In this document: positions 8,601-16,931 of the stretch, piece by piece
Layout of the letters: each line of letters starts with the position of its first letter
Numbering within the stretch: position 1 is the first letter of the stretch
Assembly: GCA_964516135.1 (NCBI GenBank)
Contig: CAZEWN010000011.1
Location: forward strand, 28,054 to 92,053
Source of the DNA: 34-65-8 sp964516135
GTDB taxonomy: Bacteria > Pseudomonadota > Alphaproteobacteria > Sphingomonadales > Sphingomonadaceae
DNA length: 64,000 nt
Direction of reading: 5' to 3'
The notes under the pieces: model-generated
Seen by the model: only the letters and a program-made list of their open reading frames with translations
Told to the model about the DNA's origin: nothing
Databases searched by the model: none
Position numbers and translations under genes: made by a program

Positions 8601-9286
8601 GCACGATTTCAAAAGCGTTTGCCAATCTCCTGCGGTGCCGATCGGGTGCCGCCGCGACCGAGTTCGCGCTGGCCGCGCCGTTGCTCATGACCGCTGGTCT
8701 GTGGGGTGTGGAATCGGCGCATCGCGCGGTGATGCAAATGCGCGTCAGCCAGGTCGCGGTGTTGGTGGCTGATAACGCATCGCGCGTTGGCGAAAACTCG
8801 CTGCTCGGCGAAACGCGCCTGTTCGAAAGCGATATCAACGACGTGCTGTATGGCGCAAAGGTGCAGGCCGGCGAAGCCGTCGATCTGTATCGCCACGGCC
8901 GCGTGATCCTGTCGAGCCTCGAGGTTGTCCCCGGCACCGAAGATCAGCAATACATCCACTGGCAACGCTGCAAGGGGGAACTCCGCAAGAAATCGAGCTA
9001 TGGCCAGGCTGGCGACGGCGAGGACGGCGGCATCGCCGGGATGGGCCCGCCAGGCGAGGAGATCATCGCTTTCAAAGGCGAAGCGGTGATGTTCGTCGAA
9101 ATCGTCTACGAGTATCAGCCGCTGATCTCGGAGGCTTTCACGCATGCCACTGAGCTTAAAGCGACGGCCGCGTTCAATGTCCGCGACAACCGCGACCTGG
9201 CACAAGTTTACCAGCGCGACGAGAACAACCCCGACGCGGTGGCGGATTGCGAGCAGTTCGACGGCGCCGATGGCATCGTCGACTAA
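8591..9286 (+). CDS. TadE/TadG-like pilus assembly protein (right cassette, third gene)
   Basis: About 231 residues with the TadE-type segment GAAATEFALAAPLLMTAGLWG near the N-terminus and the block YIHWQRCKGEL shared with the left-cassette protein at 2548-3207. Two starts are possible: ATG 8591, overlapping the previous gene by 10 nt, or GTG 8597, which gives a GTGA overlap and better spacing from the GGGG at 8585-8588. It ends 15 bp before the convergent pdhB stop, with no obvious terminator. Confidence 0.8.
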   Translation: MPVSTISKAFANLLRCRSGAAATEFALAAPLLMTAGLWGVESAHRAVMQMRVSQVAVLVADNASRVGENSLLGETRLFESDINDVLYGAKVQAGEAVDLYRHGRVILSSLEVVPGTEDQQYIHWQRCKGELRKKSSYGQAGDGEDGGIAGMGPPGEEIIAFKGEAVMFVEIVYEYQPLISEAFTHATELKATAAFNVRDNRDLAQVYQRDENNPDAVADCEQFDGADGIVD

Positions 9287-9301
9287 GGCTGCGGCTGGCG
9301 C

Positions 9302-10660
9302 CTAGCGGTAGCAGACCTTGCGCGCCGCCTCCGCGATGCGCGCCGCGTCGATCAGCGCCAGCTTTTCGAGGTTCGCGGCGTAGGGCAGCGGTACATCCTC
9401 ATCGCATACCCGGGCCACTGGGGCGTCGAGATGATCGAAGCCGTCCTCCATGCAAATCGCCATGACCTCCGATGCGATGGAACAGGTCGGCCAACCCTCT
9501 TCGGCTATCACCAACCGGTTCGTCTTTGCCAGGCTGTTGAGGATGGCCTGCCTGTCGAGTGGGCGCAGCGTGCGAAGGTCGATCACCTCGGCCTCTATCC
9601 CCTCGCCCGCAAGCGTCTCCGCCGCTTCGAGCGCGAAGCCTACCCCGATCGAATAGCTCACGATCGTGACATCAGTGCCCTCGCGCATGATCCGCGCCTT
9701 GCCGATGGGCAAGACATGATCGTCGAGTTCGGGCAGTTCGAAGTTGCGACCGTAAACCAGCTCGTTTTCCAGAAACACGACCGGATCATCGCTGCGGATC
9801 GCGGCCTTCAGCAGGCCTTTCGCGTCGGAGCTGTCGTAGGGGGCGATTACGATCAGGCCAGGCACGCTGGCATACCAGGGTCCATAGTTCTGGCTGTGCT
9901 GCGCGCCGACGCGGCTGGCGGCGGCATTGGGCCCACGGAACACCACCGGGCAGCGCATCTGTCCGCCGCTCATGTAATTGGTCTTGGCGGCAGAATTGAT
10001 GATGTGGTCGATCGCCTGCATCGCGAAATTGAAGGTCATGAATTCGACGATCGGCCTGAGGCCACCCATCGCCGCGCCCGTGCCGATACCGGCAAACCCG
10101 TATTCGGTGATCGGCGTATCGATCACCCGCTTGGGCCCGAATTCGTCGAGCAGGCCCTGTGTCACCTTGTAGGCGCCCTGATACTGCGCCACTTCCTCTC
10201 CCATCACGAAGACGCGCTCGTCACGGCGCATCTCCTCTGCCATCGCATCCCGCAGCGCTTCGCGCACGGTCACGCTCTTCATGTTGGTGCCGGGCGGCAC
10301 TTCGGGGTCCGCCTTGGGCCTGGAGGCAGGCTTGGCCGGCGTGATCGCTTGCTCCGCAGCGGCGGCTGGTTCCTTCTTTGGCGCTTCTTCCTTGCGCGCG
10401 GGCGCAGCTGTTTCTTCGCCTTCACCCTCGAGCACCGCGATTACGGTGCCGACCTTCACGTTCTCGGTCCCTTCGGCAATCATGATCTTGCCGAGCGTAC
10501 CTTCGTCGATGGCTTCAAATTCCATCGTCGCCTTGTCGGTTTCGATCTCGGCGATAATGTCGCCGGGCGCGATCGGATCGCCTTCCTGCTTGAGCCAGCG
10601 GGCGAGCGTACCTTCCTCCATCGTGGGCGAAAGCGCGGGCATCTTGATCTCAACACCCAT
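9302..10660 (-). CDS. pdhB: Pyruvate dehydrogenase E1 component, beta subunit, with N-terminal lipoyl domain
   Basis: 452 residues. Residues 1-80 form a biotinyl/lipoyl domain with the lipoylation motif ETDKATMEFEA (Lys43), followed by an Ala/Pro/Lys-rich hinge. The transketolase-like E1 beta domain starts near residue 130 (VTVREALRDAMAEEM) and continues through EYGFAGIGTGAAM and RVGAQHSQNYG. The lipoyl fusion on E1 beta is a known alphaproteobacterial arrangement. With PdhA it decarboxylates pyruvate and reductively acetylates lipoyl groups. It lies 3 bp after pdhA; the E2 gene is not in the window. Confidence 0.95.
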   Translation of the reverse strand: MGVEIKMPALSPTMEEGTLARWLKQEGDPIAPGDIIAEIETDKATMEFEAIDEGTLGKIMIAEGTENVKVGTVIAVLEGEGEETAAPARKEEAPKKEPAAAAEQAITPAKPASRPKADPEVPPGTNMKSVTVREALRDAMAEEMRRDERVFVMGEEVAQYQGAYKVTQGLLDEFGPKRVIDTPITEYGFAGIGTGAAMGGLRPIVEFMTFNFAMQAIDHIINSAAKTNYMSGGQMRCPVVFRGPNAAASRVGAQHSQNYGPWYASVPGLIVIAPYDSSDAKGLLKAAIRSDDPVVFLENELVYGRNFELPELDDHVLPIGKARIMREGTDVTIVSYSIGVGFALEAAETLAGEGIEAEVIDLRTLRPLDRQAILNSLAKTNRLVIAEEGWPTCSIASEVMAICMEDGFDHLDAPVARVCDEDVPLPYAANLEKLALIDAARIAEAARKVCYR

Positions 10661-10663
10661 CGC

Positions 10664-11755
10664 TCAATACTCCCCGACCAGAACATCGGTGTAGAGTTCG
10701 CTCGCATCAGGCTCGGGCGAATTTTCCGCGAAGTCGGCGGCTTCAGCGACGATCTTGCGAATGTCCTTGTCGATCGCCTTCAAATCATCCTCGCTCTTGC
10801 CCTTGTCGAGCAGCACCTTCTTCAGCCCTTCGATCGGATCCTTGTGATCGCGATAATCCTGCACTTCCTCGCGCGTGCGATACTTGGCCGGATCGGACAT
10901 CGAGTGCCCGCGATAGCGATAGGTGTTGAGTTCCATGAGCACCGGGCCATTGCCCTCGCGCACGTGCTTGAACGCAATCTCGGCCGCGGCGCGCACTTCC
11001 AGCACGTCCATGCCGTTCACCTCCATGCCGGGAATGCGGAACGCCGTGCCACGGCGATAGAATTCGGTTTCCGCGCTGGACCGCGTAACCGCCGTCCCCA
11101 TCGCGTACTGATTGTTCTCGATCACGAAAACCATCGGCAGCTTCCACAGGCTGGCCATGTTCATCGTCTCGTAAACCTGCCCCTGGTTGGCCGCGCCATC
11201 GCCGAAATAGGCCAGGCACAACCCGCCATCATCGTTGTACTGATGCGCCAGCGCGAGCCCCCCGCCCAGCGACACTTGCGCGCCGACGATGCCGTGCCCG
11301 CCGTAGAATTTGTGCTCGGTGCTGAACATGTGCATCGAGCCACCCTTGCCCTTGGATATCCCGGCTTGGCGACCGGTCAATTCCGCCATGATGACGTTGG
11401 GGTCAATACCATAGGCCAGCATGTGGCCATGATCGCGGTAGCCGGTGATGACGCTGTCCACGCCTTCCGTAAGCGCGGACTGAAGCCCGACCGCGACTGC
11501 TTCCTGTCCGATATAGAGGTGGCAGAACCCGCCGATGAGACCCAGACCGTAAAGCTGGCCAGCCTTTTCCTCAAAGCGCCGGATCAGCAGCATCTGCTGG
11601 TAGAAGTGCAGCATTTCTTCGACACTGGCATCGTAGCTGCGCGCCTGCTGATGCGCCTCCTGGAGCGAGTGAAGGACGAAGTCTTGGCTGGCGTTGGCAG
11701 CCTTGCCCGTCGCGGTCGCTTTCGTGGTCTTGGCGGTTCTGGCCAAAGCGGACAT
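10664..11755 (-). CDS. pdhA: Pyruvate dehydrogenase E1 component, alpha subunit
   Basis: 363 residues. The thiamine-diphosphate motif begins at GDGAANQGQVYETMNMASLW and is followed by ENNQYAMGT. The block YRGHSMSDPAKYR is the usual phosphorylation-loop region of E1 alpha. The N-terminal 25 residues are a Lys/Ala/Thr-rich extension before the conserved start of the fold. It forms the alpha2beta2 E1 with PdhB. First gene of the pdhA-pdhB pair; the promoter should lie in the 120 bp before the FtsB-like gene. Confidence 0.95.
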   Translation of the reverse strand: MSALARTAKTTKATATGKAANASQDFVLHSLQEAHQQARSYDASVEEMLHFYQQMLLIRRFEEKAGQLYGLGLIGGFCHLYIGQEAVAVGLQSALTEGVDSVITGYRDHGHMLAYGIDPNVIMAELTGRQAGISKGKGGSMHMFSTEHKFYGGHGIVGAQVSLGGGLALAHQYNDDGGLCLAYFGDGAANQGQVYETMNMASLWKLPMVFVIENNQYAMGTAVTRSSAETEFYRRGTAFRIPGMEVNGMDVLEVRAAAEIAFKHVREGNGPVLMELNTYRYRGHSMSDPAKYRTREEVQDYRDHKDPIEGLKKVLLDKGKSEDDLKAIDKDIRKIVAEAADFAENSPEPDASELYTDVLVGEY

Positions 11756-11875
11756 CCTCGAATGGTCACCTGGGGAGGCGGGTTGACGCTAGAGCGCGGC
11801 GGCCCGGCTATAAGCGCAAGCGCCCGTGCGGCGCAATGTCCGCCGCATCCCGCGCATACGATTACAGCGCCATTT

Positions 11876-12199
11876 TCAATCCGCGGAAGGTTCCAGCGTC
11901 AAGACCACCTCGTCTGGATGGATGACGTTGAGATTGCGGCGCAGCAGTTCGCCTGTGAGATCTGGGTCGGCATGATCCGGATCAAGCAGTTCGATCCGGT
12001 TCTTCAACCGGTCGCGCTCTTCAATCAGGACCGCGATGCGTGTCTCGCGCTGTTCGAGCTTCTGCCGGTTCTCGCTCCAGGCCAGCAGCCCGCTCGGTCC
12101 CGCGATGGCCAGGCCGCCAAGCAATAACAGGATGCCCAGCGCAACCCCCTGCGTGAGCTTTTCCTTCGGCAAGCTGATGGTATGCCCTTCGCGCGTCAT
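11876..12199 (-). CDS. FtsB/DivIC-like septum formation initiator protein
   Basis: About 107 residues: short N-terminus, one transmembrane helix (GVALGILLLLGGLAIAGPSG), then a coiled coil (ENRQKLEQRETRIAVLIEER) and a C-terminal segment ending in NVIHPDEVVLTLEP, the usual architecture of FtsB-type divisome proteins. These bridge FtsL and FtsQ at the septum. The start is ambiguous between ATG 12199 and ATG 12214. Position upstream of the pdh genes is the common alphaproteobacterial arrangement. Confidence 0.8.
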   Translation of the reverse strand: MTREGHTISLPKEKLTQGVALGILLLLGGLAIAGPSGLLAWSENRQKLEQRETRIAVLIEERDRLKNRIELLDPDHADPDLTGELLRRNLNVIHPDEVVLTLEPSAD

Positions 12200-12429
12200 G
12201 CGCCCATGAATCACAAGCTATTCAGCGGGTCAAGCGCGATTACGGCAATTTCGCGAAAGACGGCAGCCATGGCTGCGACCGTTGACCCGGGCAGTCCCCG
12301 AAGTGATCGCGCAGGGCGCGGTGGTTGGCTTGCCTGGTGCACCCACGTCGCGCACGGCCATCGGAATCGCGGCCCTTGCGTCGAGCGGCAAATCTGGTTA
12401 CACATGAAACTATATTCAAGGAGGTAAGC

Positions 12430-13530
12430 ATGCCCGACCTGTTCGAAAATCCCGCTGGATTGGACGGCTTCGAATTCGTCGAATTCTGTGCCCCGCAAAA
12501 GGGAATGCTCGAGCCGGTGTTCGAGGCAATGGGCTTCACCCGCGTCGCGCGGCATCGCAGCAAGGACGTCCATCTGTGGCGCCAGGGCGGCATCAACCTG
12601 ATTGCGAATTACGAACCACGTTCGGCCGCCTGGTTCTTCGCGCGCGAGCATGGCCCCTCTGCCTGCGGGATGGCCTTTCGCGTTCGTGATGCGCGCAAGG
12701 CCTATGACCACCTGATGGCGCAAGGGGCAGAGCCGGTGCAGGTCCAGACCGGCCCGATGGAGCTTCACCTCCCCGCGATTCGTGGCATCGGCGGTGCGAT
12801 CCTCTACCTTGTCGACCGCTATGCCGACGAGCAGGGCAACGGCTTGTCGATCTATGACATCGATTTCGAATATCTTCCCGGGGTTGATCGCCACCCCGTG
12901 GGTGCTGGCTTCAAGCTGATCGATCATCTGACGCACAACGTCTATGGCGGACGGATGGCCTATTGGGCCGATTATTATGAAAAGCTGTTCAATTTCCGAG
13001 AAATTCGTTTCTTCGACATCAAGGGGGAATACACCGGGCTGACCTCCAAGGCGCTGACCGCGCCCGACGGCAAGATCCGAATCCCGCTCAACGAAGAGGG
13101 CGAGGGTGGCAAGGGCCAGATCGAGGAGTTCCTGCGCGCCTTCAACGGCGAGGGGATCCAGCACATCGCGCTGATCTGCGACGACCTGATGGCTTGCTGG
13201 GATCGGCTCCAGCAACTCGGCGTGCCGTTCATGACCGCCCCGCCCCCGGCCTATTACGCGATGCTCGACGAGCGGCTGCCGGGCCATGGCGAGGATGCCG
13301 AGGCGCTCAGGATGCGCGGCATCCTGCTCGACGGTACGACCGAGGGCGGGCGCCCGCGCCTGCTGCTGCAGATCTTCGCGCAAGCGCAGGTCGGCCCGGT
13401 CTTCTTCGAATTCATCCAGCGCAAGGGCGACGAGGGCTTCGGCGAAGGCAACTTCAAGGCGCTGTTCGAGAGCCTTGAACGTGATCAGATCGAGCGCGGC
13501 GTACTCAAGGTCGAGGAACTGGCGGAATGA
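12430..13530 (+). CDS. hppD: 4-Hydroxyphenylpyruvate dioxygenase
   Basis: 366 residues, full length. Non-haem iron enzyme converting 4-hydroxyphenylpyruvate to homogentisate in tyrosine degradation. The iron ligands are visible as His166 (IDHLTHNV), His245 (GIQHIAL) and Glu327 (VFFEFIQRKG); the C-terminal helix FGEGNFKALFESLERDQ is also conserved. AAGGAGG sits about 6 nt before the ATG at 12430, so the longer in-frame opening from 12325 is rejected. It overlaps the next gene as ATGA. Homogentisate dioxygenase is not in the window. Confidence 0.96.
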   Translation: MPDLFENPAGLDGFEFVEFCAPQKGMLEPVFEAMGFTRVARHRSKDVHLWRQGGINLIANYEPRSAAWFFAREHGPSACGMAFRVRDARKAYDHLMAQGAEPVQVQTGPMELHLPAIRGIGGAILYLVDRYADEQGNGLSIYDIDFEYLPGVDRHPVGAGFKLIDHLTHNVYGGRMAYWADYYEKLFNFREIRFFDIKGEYTGLTSKALTAPDGKIRIPLNEEGEGGKGQIEEFLRAFNGEGIQHIALICDDLMACWDRLQQLGVPFMTAPPPAYYAMLDERLPGHGEDAEALRMRGILLDGTTEGGRPRLLLQIFAQAQVGPVFFEFIQRKGDEGFGEGNFKALFESLERDQIERGVLKVEELAE

Positions 13531-14093
13531 CCGCGCATCCCATCAGACTGAACGGGGTCCACCACGCTGCCTATCGGTGCAAGGACGCGCAGGAAACTGT
13601 CGCCTGGTACCAAAGGGTGCTTGGCATGGACTACACGACCGCCTTTGCCGAGGATCATGTTCCATCGACAGGCGAATATGACCCGTACATGCATGTTTTC
13701 CTCGATGCCGGAAACGGCAACGTCGTCGCGTTCTTCGAGCTGCCCAACCAGAAGGACATGGGTCGCGATGAGAATACGCCCGCATGGGTCCAGCACCTGG
13801 CGTTCCGCGTCGCGGACGAGCAGGAACTCCTTGCGGCAAAGGCGCATATCGAAGGGCTCGGTGTCGACGTCCTCGGCCCGACGCACCATGGGATCTTCAA
13901 ATCGATCTACTTCTTCGACCCCAATGGCCACCGCGTGGAATTGGCCGCGGACATCGGGACCGATGAGCAGTACGCCGAACTTAAGCGCGTCGCGCCGCTG
14001 ATGCTGGAGGAATGGTCGCGCACCAAAAAGGCGCCGCGCCACGCCGACTGGCTGCATGAGGTCGCGCGCGCCGGTCACACCCCCGGCACCTAG
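13527..14093 (+). CDS. VOC family (glyoxalase/extradiol dioxygenase fold) protein
   Basis: 188 residues with a single VOC module pair: GVHHAAYRCKDAQETVAWY at the N-terminus, WVQHLAFRVAD in the middle, and FFDPNGHRVELAAD as the closing metal-ligand strand. His and Glu at the usual positions suggest divalent metal binding. It is translationally coupled to hppD (ATGA), so a role in aromatic amino-acid catabolism is likely, but the substrate cannot be read from sequence. Confidence 0.8.
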   Translation: MTAHPIRLNGVHHAAYRCKDAQETVAWYQRVLGMDYTTAFAEDHVPSTGEYDPYMHVFLDAGNGNVVAFFELPNQKDMGRDENTPAWVQHLAFRVADEQELLAAKAHIEGLGVDVLGPTHHGIFKSIYFFDPNGHRVELAADIGTDEQYAELKRVAPLMLEEWSRTKKAPRHADWLHEVARAGHTPGT

Positions 14094-14142
14094 GAACCCT
14101 CCCCCAGTCGGCCCGTTGGCTGGGCAGAAAGGGGACCAATCC

Positions 14143-15015
14143 GTGAATTACCTAGCCGTCCTGCAAGCCCAGTTGCAGGGCATGGCGCGCGCGGCCATCG
14201 CCGCGCTGCCCAGCATCGCCATCGCCCTTGCAGTTATTTTCGTGACCTGGTTCCTCGCCCGCTTCGCCGTGCGGATCGCATTGCGCCTCGCTGGGCGCAC
14301 CCACCTGCGTGGTGATTTGCGACAACTCGTCGCAACACTGGTCAAACTGGCGATCTGGACGCTCGGCTTCCTGCTTGCCGCGACCATCGCGGTCCCCGGC
14401 TTCACGTTTGGCGGGATGATCGCGGGTCTAGGGATCGGCGCACTGGCGATCGGCTTTGCCTTCCAGGACATTTTCGAGAATTTCCTTGCCGGGGTGCTCA
14501 TAATGTTGCGCGACAAGATGCAGATCGGCGACAACATCGAGGCGGAGGGTATCGAGGGCAAGGTGGAGAAGATCACCCTTCGTGAAACCCATATCCGCCA
14601 GTTTTCGGGTGAATTGACCATCTTGCCCAATTCGATGATCTTCAAGAATGCGGTCAAGATCTTCACCGATCTTCCCGAGCGCCGTTTCCAGATGATCGTC
14701 GGGGTATCCTACGACGCCGACCTTGCCGCTGCGAGGACGGTCATTCTCGATGCGGTCGCATCGGTTGACGGCGTCGTGCCCGAGCGTGGTGCGGAAGTAT
14801 ACGCGCGCGAATTCGGTGCTAGCTCGATCGATTTCCTGGTTCGCTGGTGGGTCGATACGGCGAAACACAGTCTGTTCGCCGTGCACAACGATGTCGTCTT
14901 CGCGGTGAAGCAGGCACTCGACAGGGCGGAGATCGAAATCCCCTATCCCTACGTCACCCACACCTTTGCCGAGGACGTACCCTTTGATGCCCGGGCCGTG
15001 GCCGCGACGCGGTAG
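14143..15015 (+). CDS. Small-conductance mechanosensitive ion channel (MscS family)
   Basis: About 290 residues. Transmembrane segments lie near residues 17-40, 60-80 and 85-110. The pore helix region GMIAGLGIGALAIGFAFQD and the following NFLAGVLIMLRD are the MscS signature, and a beta domain follows (ITLRETHIRQFSGELTILPN). It relieves turgor during hypo-osmotic shock. I chose GTG 14143 (VNYLAVLQAQ), preceded by AGAAAGGGG; the frame is open further upstream from 14056 without a plausible start. The nearby tRNA gene runs on the other strand. Confidence 0.88.
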   Translation: MNYLAVLQAQLQGMARAAIAALPSIAIALAVIFVTWFLARFAVRIALRLAGRTHLRGDLRQLVATLVKLAIWTLGFLLAATIAVPGFTFGGMIAGLGIGALAIGFAFQDIFENFLAGVLIMLRDKMQIGDNIEAEGIEGKVEKITLRETHIRQFSGELTILPNSMIFKNAVKIFTDLPERRFQMIVGVSYDADLAAARTVILDAVASVDGVVPERGAEVYAREFGASSIDFLVRWWVDTAKHSLFAVHNDVVFAVKQALDRAEIEIPYPYVTHTFAEDVPFDARAVAATR

Positions 15016-15110
15016 CGCGGACCGAACCAACGATCACTGCCGGGCGCGAAGACGCGCGCAGGACTCTGCTGGATGACCACGCCGGGTCGCGCTACCATCT
15101 TGGCAATTCA

Positions 15111-15187
15111 TGGTGCGCCCGACAGGATTCGAACCTGTGGCCCCCAGATTAGGAATCTGGTGCTCTATCCTGCTGAGCTACGGGCGC
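15111..15187 (-). tRNA. tRNA-Arg (anticodon CCT)
   Basis: Read on the minus strand, a complete cloverleaf runs from 15187 to 15111: acceptor stem GCGCCCG/CGGGCGC, D arm GCTC...GAGC, anticodon stem CCAGA/TCTGG with loop TTCCTAA (anticodon CCT, reading AGG), a short variable loop, T arm ACAGG-TTCGAAT-CCTGT, and an encoded 3' CCA. I see no feature that would impair function. Confidence 0.97.
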
Positions 15188-15231
15188 GCCTGGGATCGCC
15201 ATAACTGGCGTGACGATGCGAGGCAACGTAG

Positions 15232-15699
15232 TCAGTTGAGTTCGTCAGGCTCCGCAACCGGGAATGGCAGGGGCGCCACCTGGATGCCTTCTTCCAACAG
15301 CCCCCTTGCCTCCTTCAAGGTTGCCTTGCCGTGGATCGCCTCGACCGCCTTCTCGCCATAGTGCATCGCGCGCGATTCCTCGGCAAAGCCATCCCCGACC
15401 CAGCGACTTTCGCTCAGTGCCTTGGCCTGCGCCTTTGCAAGCGCCAGCATGGCCTGTCGCACTTCCGGGGGCACTTCGCGATTGGTCATGGTCGTGGGGG
15501 TATTGGCGGGACGTGCCTCGGAGCGCTGGTTTCCCTTGGCCGAAACCGCCGGGGCCATCGGCGCCTTGACCACATCGAGCGAGCCGCAATGGGGACACAT
15601 GATCAGTCCGCTGGACTGCTGCGCTGCAAATTCGCCGGACGAGCCGAACCACCCTTCGAAACGATGCCCATCGCCGCACGCCAGGTCGTAAACGATCAT
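15232..15699 (-). CDS. DUF1178 family protein
   Basis: 155 residues. It begins MIVYDLACGDGHRFEGWF, typical of DUF1178, with CPHCGS (residues 35-40) as a single zinc-ribbon-like CxxC pair. Its C-terminal half contains helical segments (PPEVRQAMLALAKAQAKAL) and the conserved DGFAEESRAMHYGE. Function unknown. It follows the carbon-nitrogen hydrolase and grxC on the same strand, an arrangement frequent in alphaproteobacteria. Confidence 0.85.
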   Translation of the reverse strand: MIVYDLACGDGHRFEGWFGSSGEFAAQQSSGLIMCPHCGSLDVVKAPMAPAVSAKGNQRSEARPANTPTTMTNREVPPEVRQAMLALAKAQAKALSESRWVGDGFAEESRAMHYGEKAVEAIHGKATLKEARGLLEEGIQVAPLPFPVAEPDELN

Positions 15700-15705
15700 G
15701 GGGCG

Positions 15706-16521
15706 TCAGTTGGCGATTTCGCGACGATTGGCAAGGCTCGGGACTTGTGCTCGCACTTGCGCGATGCGGACAGGGTCTATCTCCGCAAATCCTAGCCCCG
15801 TTGCCTCGCCCCCCATATCGAGCACCACATCACCCCACGGATCGACGACCAGGCTGTGACCAAAGGTCGCACGGCCGTCCTCGTGCGTGCCGACTTGTGC
15901 AGCCGACACGACATAAGCGCTTGCCTCGATGGCACGTGCCCGCTGGAGCACATGCCAGTGCGCCTGGCCGGTCGGCACGGTGAACGCCGCCGGAATGGCG
16001 ATCAGGTCGCAGCGCCGCTGGCCCAGCGCATCGAACAGCGCTGGAAAACGAATGTCATAGCAGATTGTCAGGCCCAGCCGCCCGGCAGGTGTTTCCACCG
16101 TCACGACCTCTTCGCCAGCTTGGTACGCATTCGATTCGCGCCAGCTTTCGCCCGTCGGCAGGTCGACGTCGAACATGTGCATCTTGTCGTAACGCGCGGC
16201 GACGCTGCCCGCGGGATCAATCACGAACGACCGATTGGCCCAGCAACCGCCATCGGTCCTGATTGCCAACGATCCGATTGCGACCCACGTGCCATTTTCG
16301 CGCGCCGCCTGCCGAACGGCGGCAAGCACCGGGTTGGCATCCTCGGCCACCACATGCGGGCTGGCGCGCGCACGATCGCGGTCGAGCAGGCCGCTCATTT
16401 CCGGCGTGAACAGCATCGCCGCCCCGCCTGCGCGGGCGCCATCGATAGCACGCACGAGGCTGCGCGCATTGGCGGCGGGGTCGATCCCGGTGGTCGCCTG
16501 AAACACCGCGATACGGGTCAT
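15706..16521 (-). CDS. Carbon-nitrogen hydrolase family protein (Nit1-like amidase)
   Basis: 271 residues with the nitrilase-fold catalytic triad visible: Glu in LFTPEMSG, Lys in YDKMHMFDVDLP and Cys in LTICYDIRFP. Overall similarity is to Nit1/YafV-type omega-amidases and deaminated-glutathione amidases, which repair side products of aminotransferases. The exact substrate is not decidable here. The next gene upstream, grxC, ends immediately before its ATG (no gap), so the two are probably translationally coupled. Confidence 0.86.
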   Translation of the reverse strand: MTRIAVFQATTGIDPAANARSLVRAIDGARAGGAAMLFTPEMSGLLDRDRARASPHVVAEDANPVLAAVRQAARENGTWVAIGSLAIRTDGGCWANRSFVIDPAGSVAARYDKMHMFDVDLPTGESWRESNAYQAGEEVVTVETPAGRLGLTICYDIRFPALFDALGQRRCDLIAIPAAFTVPTGQAHWHVLQRARAIEASAYVVSAAQVGTHEDGRATFGHSLVVDPWGDVVLDMGGEATGLGFAEIDPVRIAQVRAQVPSLANRREIAN

Positions 16522-16785
16522 TCAGCCGGCCAGCAAAGCGTCGAGGCGCCCGTGACGTTCAAGCGCGTGAAGATCGTCCGAACCACCCACATGCAGATCG
16601 CCGATGAATATCTGCGGCACCGTGCGCGCGCCCGGAGCGCGGCGCAGCATTTCCTCCTTGTCGGCGCCGCCGAAAGTCACATCGTGTTCGACGTAGTCGG
16701 CACCCTTTGCATCGAGCAAGGCCTTGGCGCGGTAGCAGAAACCGCAGCCAAACTTCGTGTAGATATCGATCTTCGGTGTGCTCAC
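16522..16785 (-). CDS. grxC: Glutaredoxin 3
   Basis: 87 residues with the thioredoxin-like glutaredoxin fold: active site CGFC at residues 14-17, the cis-Pro motif TVPQIFIGD, and GGSDDLHAL for glutathione binding. The usual GrxC active site is CPYC, so the Gly-Phe dipeptide is a variant and may shift its redox behaviour. GTG start at 16785. First gene of a three-gene unit with the amidase and DUF1178. Confidence 0.9.
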   Translation of the reverse strand: MSTPKIDIYTKFGCGFCYRAKALLDAKGADYVEHDVTFGGADKEEMLRRAPGARTVPQIFIGDLHVGGSDDLHALERHGRLDALLAG

Positions 16786-16839
16786 GTTCTGTCCTTCGAT
16801 CCGCTTGAAACCGTTTCCGCCCGCCCTATGTGATGCATG

Positions 16840-16931
16840 GACGCGACCGCCGCAACGGGTTCGCGGACACGCGATGGGGCGCCTCTTGAGGGCTCTGTCA
16901 TGTCAAATTGCTCATTGGAGGATTTGTTTCG
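16840..16931 (+). ncRNA. ROSE-like RNA thermometer in the Hsp20 5' leader
   Basis: The leader of the Hsp20 gene ends with TTGCT (16908-16912), then CATT, then GGAGGA (16917-16922) about 9 nt before the ATG. This U(U/C)GCU-to-Shine-Dalgarno pairing is the hallmark of the ROSE thermometers that repress small heat-shock genes of alphaproteobacteria at low temperature. An upstream stem (CCGC...GCGG around 16848-16864) fits a multi-hairpin leader. The 5' boundary is a guess; melting at heat shock is inferred. Confidence 0.75.

Noticed and set aside
9431..12127. Very long plus-strand open frame
   Set aside because: It runs antisense to pdhB, pdhA and the FtsB-like gene, all with clear family motifs; its product shows only Arg/His-rich shadow composition.
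12399..12420. Imperfect dyad GTTACACATGAAAC upstream of hppD
   Set aside because: Symmetry is weak and it does not match an operator family I can name.
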